Shown here: positions 6,332-7,026 of the stretch, piece by piece
How positions within the stretch are numbered: position 1 is the stretch's first letter
Layout: every line of letters starts with the position of its first letter
Origin: Lachnospiraceae bacterium
GTDB lineage: Bacteria; Bacillota_A; Clostridia; Lachnospirales; Lachnospiraceae
NCBI GenBank assembly: GCA_017960415.1
Contig: JAGCZE010000242.1
Span: 1 to 7,026, forward strand
Reading direction: 5' to 3'
Length of the DNA: 7,026 nt
The notes under the pieces: generated by a model
Seen by the model: the letters and a program-made list of their open reading frames with translations, nothing else
Told to the model about the DNA's origin: nothing
The model's database searches: none
Translations under genes and position numbers: made by a program

Positions 6332-6690
6332 GGGCGAAGTACAGACAGATCCTTATACGCTTCAGGGAAGATGATCCGGAGCATATGAAAGCATGGCAGT
6401 ATATCAGGGACATGAGCTCGAGGAATAAGGCCACAGCAGATGTGATAACGGAACTGATCAGGGAAAAGAACAGGGGCGGTACTATCGCCCCTGCATCCGA
6501 AAAGCAGCTCATGGAGATGCTTTCGGATGTGAGGCAGCTCTGCCTGAGTATGGATGACAGGCTCAGCAGAGCTGCTCTTCCGCCTGCCGGCCCAGGGACC
6601 ATAAATGATGGTGAGGGGCAGGCGGAAACCCGGGGCGAAGGAGAAGTCGAAAGGGGTATCCTCGACTTCGCCCTGGGCATGGGCGATTAG
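6328..6690 (+). CDS. parR: Probable ParR centromere-binding adaptor
   Basis: 120 residues beginning at the ATGA overlap with parM. Residues 1-45 (YRQILIRFREDDPEHMKAWQYIRDMSSRNKATADVITELI) fit the strand-helix-helix pattern of RHH ParR proteins. A short amphipathic helix follows (EKQLMEMLSDVRQLCLSMDDRLS). A Gly/Pro/Glu-rich linker (PPAGPGTINDGEGQAETRGEGEVER) then leads to a hydrophobic-acidic C-terminal tail (GILDFALGMGD). In characterised ParR proteins the C-terminus contacts ParM, and this tail is a good candidate for that contact. Sequence similarity to named ParR proteins is low, so the call rests mainly on position, size and fold pattern. The DNA for the linker and tail is strongly self-complementary, which may explain its unusual GC-rich codon content. 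Confidence 0.75.
   Translation: MRAKYRQILIRFREDDPEHMKAWQYIRDMSSRNKATADVITELIREKNRGGTIAPASEKQLMEMLSDVRQLCLSMDDRLSRAALPPAGPGTINDGEGQAETRGEGEVERGILDFALGMGD
6578..6677. repeat. Two strong hairpins inside the 3' end of parR
   Basis: TTCCGCCTGCC (6578-6588) pairs perfectly with GGCAGGCGGAA (6617-6627) and encloses a nested ACCAT/ATGGT (6598-6602/6608-6612). CCCGGGGCGAAG (6629-6640) pairs with CTTCGCCCTGGG (6666-6677), 12 bp with one wobble. It competes with an 8-bp GAAGTCGA (6643-6650) / TCGACTTC (6662-6669). Stems this long in coding DNA suggest the structured region following parR begins here. Confidence 0.7.
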
Positions 6691-6876
6691 GAAATGTGGA
6701 TATCAGGATGATAGCAACATTTCCGTTCTTGATATCCGGTGGATATCAAAGCGCCCATGGGCTTCCGTAAGGAAGCTGTGTGCCGGATAAGATCCGGTAC
6801 ACCAGCCTCGCAGAGCGCCGGGACTTTTGATGCGAAGTGTCAAAAGTCCTTAGGCGTTACTCTTGGCAAGAGTAAC
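6690..6876. other. Hairpin array between parR and the relaxase gene; probable oriT region or structured RNA
   Basis: This gap of about 230 bp has no gene. Its stems, in order, are: GGAAATGT/ACATTTCC (6690-6697/6717-6724); TTGATATCC/GGATATCAA (6729-6737/6741-6749, 3-nt loop); palindrome GCCCATGGGC (6753-6762); GCTTCC-GTAA-GGAAGC (6761-6776, GNRA-type loop); an 11-bp stem with AAG loop (6778-6788/6792-6802, one wobble); GGACTTTTGA/TCAAAAGTCC (6821-6830/6840-6849) extended by CGCC/GGCG; and GTTACTCTT/AAGAGTAAC (6856-6864/6868-6876, GGC loop). MobV relaxases normally act on an oriT just upstream of their own gene, so oriT is the leading reading. No T-run follows any stem, arguing against terminators. 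Confidence 0.65.
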
Positions 6877-6920
6877 AGAACCCAAAGTATGTTGATCGAA
6901 TATAAAGGAGAACAGATAAT

Positions 6921-7026
6921 ATGGCAGGAAAAACCATTTCATTTGTGCTGGGGAAAGGGAGCCTGGCACATAACAACAGGGAATTCATTGCAGATAATGT
7001 AGATCCCGAAAGGACACATCTCAATG
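6921..7026 (+). CDS. MobV/Pre-family relaxase (plasmid mobilisation/recombination enzyme), N-terminus only
   Basis: The first 35 residues are visible before the window ends, starting at an ATG with AAAGGAG 10 nt upstream. The sequence KGSLAHNNREF followed by NVDPERTHLN matches the Mob_Pre N-terminal signature. In the pMV158 protein MobM the equivalent HNER motif carries the nucleophile His22; here the matching residue is H17 (HNNR). The enzyme would nick oriT and lead single-stranded transfer. It follows a hairpin-rich gap that is the likely nick region. The rest of the gene, including the metal-binding histidines, is outside the window. The family is reasonably sure despite the short length. 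Confidence 0.78.
   Translation, partial: MAGKTISFVLGKGSLAHNNREFIADNVDPERTHLN

Noticed and set aside
6578..6876. Known self-cleaving ribozyme (hammerhead or twister) or a run of terminators
   Set aside because: I could not find the conserved core bases of these ribozymes, and none of the stems is followed by a T-run.

Overview
The window looks like Firmicutes DNA, most likely class Clostridia and perhaps a Lachnospiraceae-type gut bacterium. This rests on strong AGGAGG ribosome sites, moderate base composition, and the style of the integrase, ParM and Mob proteins. It is an inference from protein and signal character; there is no rRNA or other taxonomic marker.

Layout: (1) 2-724 is the 3' part of chromosomal guaA (GMP synthase). 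It ends in a slightly unusual C-terminus (…IELE instead of the usual …IEWE) and is followed by a strong terminator (732-779). (2) From about 700 onward a mobile element appears to be inserted at the guaA 3' end. Its left edge carries a direct repeat of TGGGTAC, then a leftward XRE-family repressor gene (810-1367). A compact divergent control region (1386-1558) follows, then a rightward xis-like gene (1559-1771) and a tyrosine integrase gene (1773-2852). (3) The integrase overlaps a small MobC-like ribbon-helix-helix gene (2842-3174), followed by a gap of about 100 bp with inverted repeats. (4) A replication-type pair follows: a CHC2 zinc-finger primase fragment (3274-3951) overlapping a VirE/superfamily-3-like ATPase (3866-5233). 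(5) A type II partition cassette comes next: a GTTTAC-rich centromere-like region (5239-5353), parM (5396-6331) and parR (6328-6690). (6) A chain of hairpins starts inside the 3' end of parR, fills the following gap (6578-6876) and leads into the start of a MobV/Pre-type relaxase gene (6921 to the window end).

Read together, this is the left part of an integrative and mobilizable or conjugative element that also carries plasmid-like replication and partition functions. The XRE protein probably represses xis-int through iterated operators. Xis and Int move the element in and out of guaA. The primase/ATPase and ParMR would keep the excised circle replicating and segregating, and the relaxase would start transfer from an oriT that probably lies in the hairpin-rich gap. 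The right end, the second attachment site and any transfer genes are outside the window.

The least explained parts are the hairpin array at 6578-6876, the structured gap at 3161-3250, and the symmetric operator architecture at 1397-1531.
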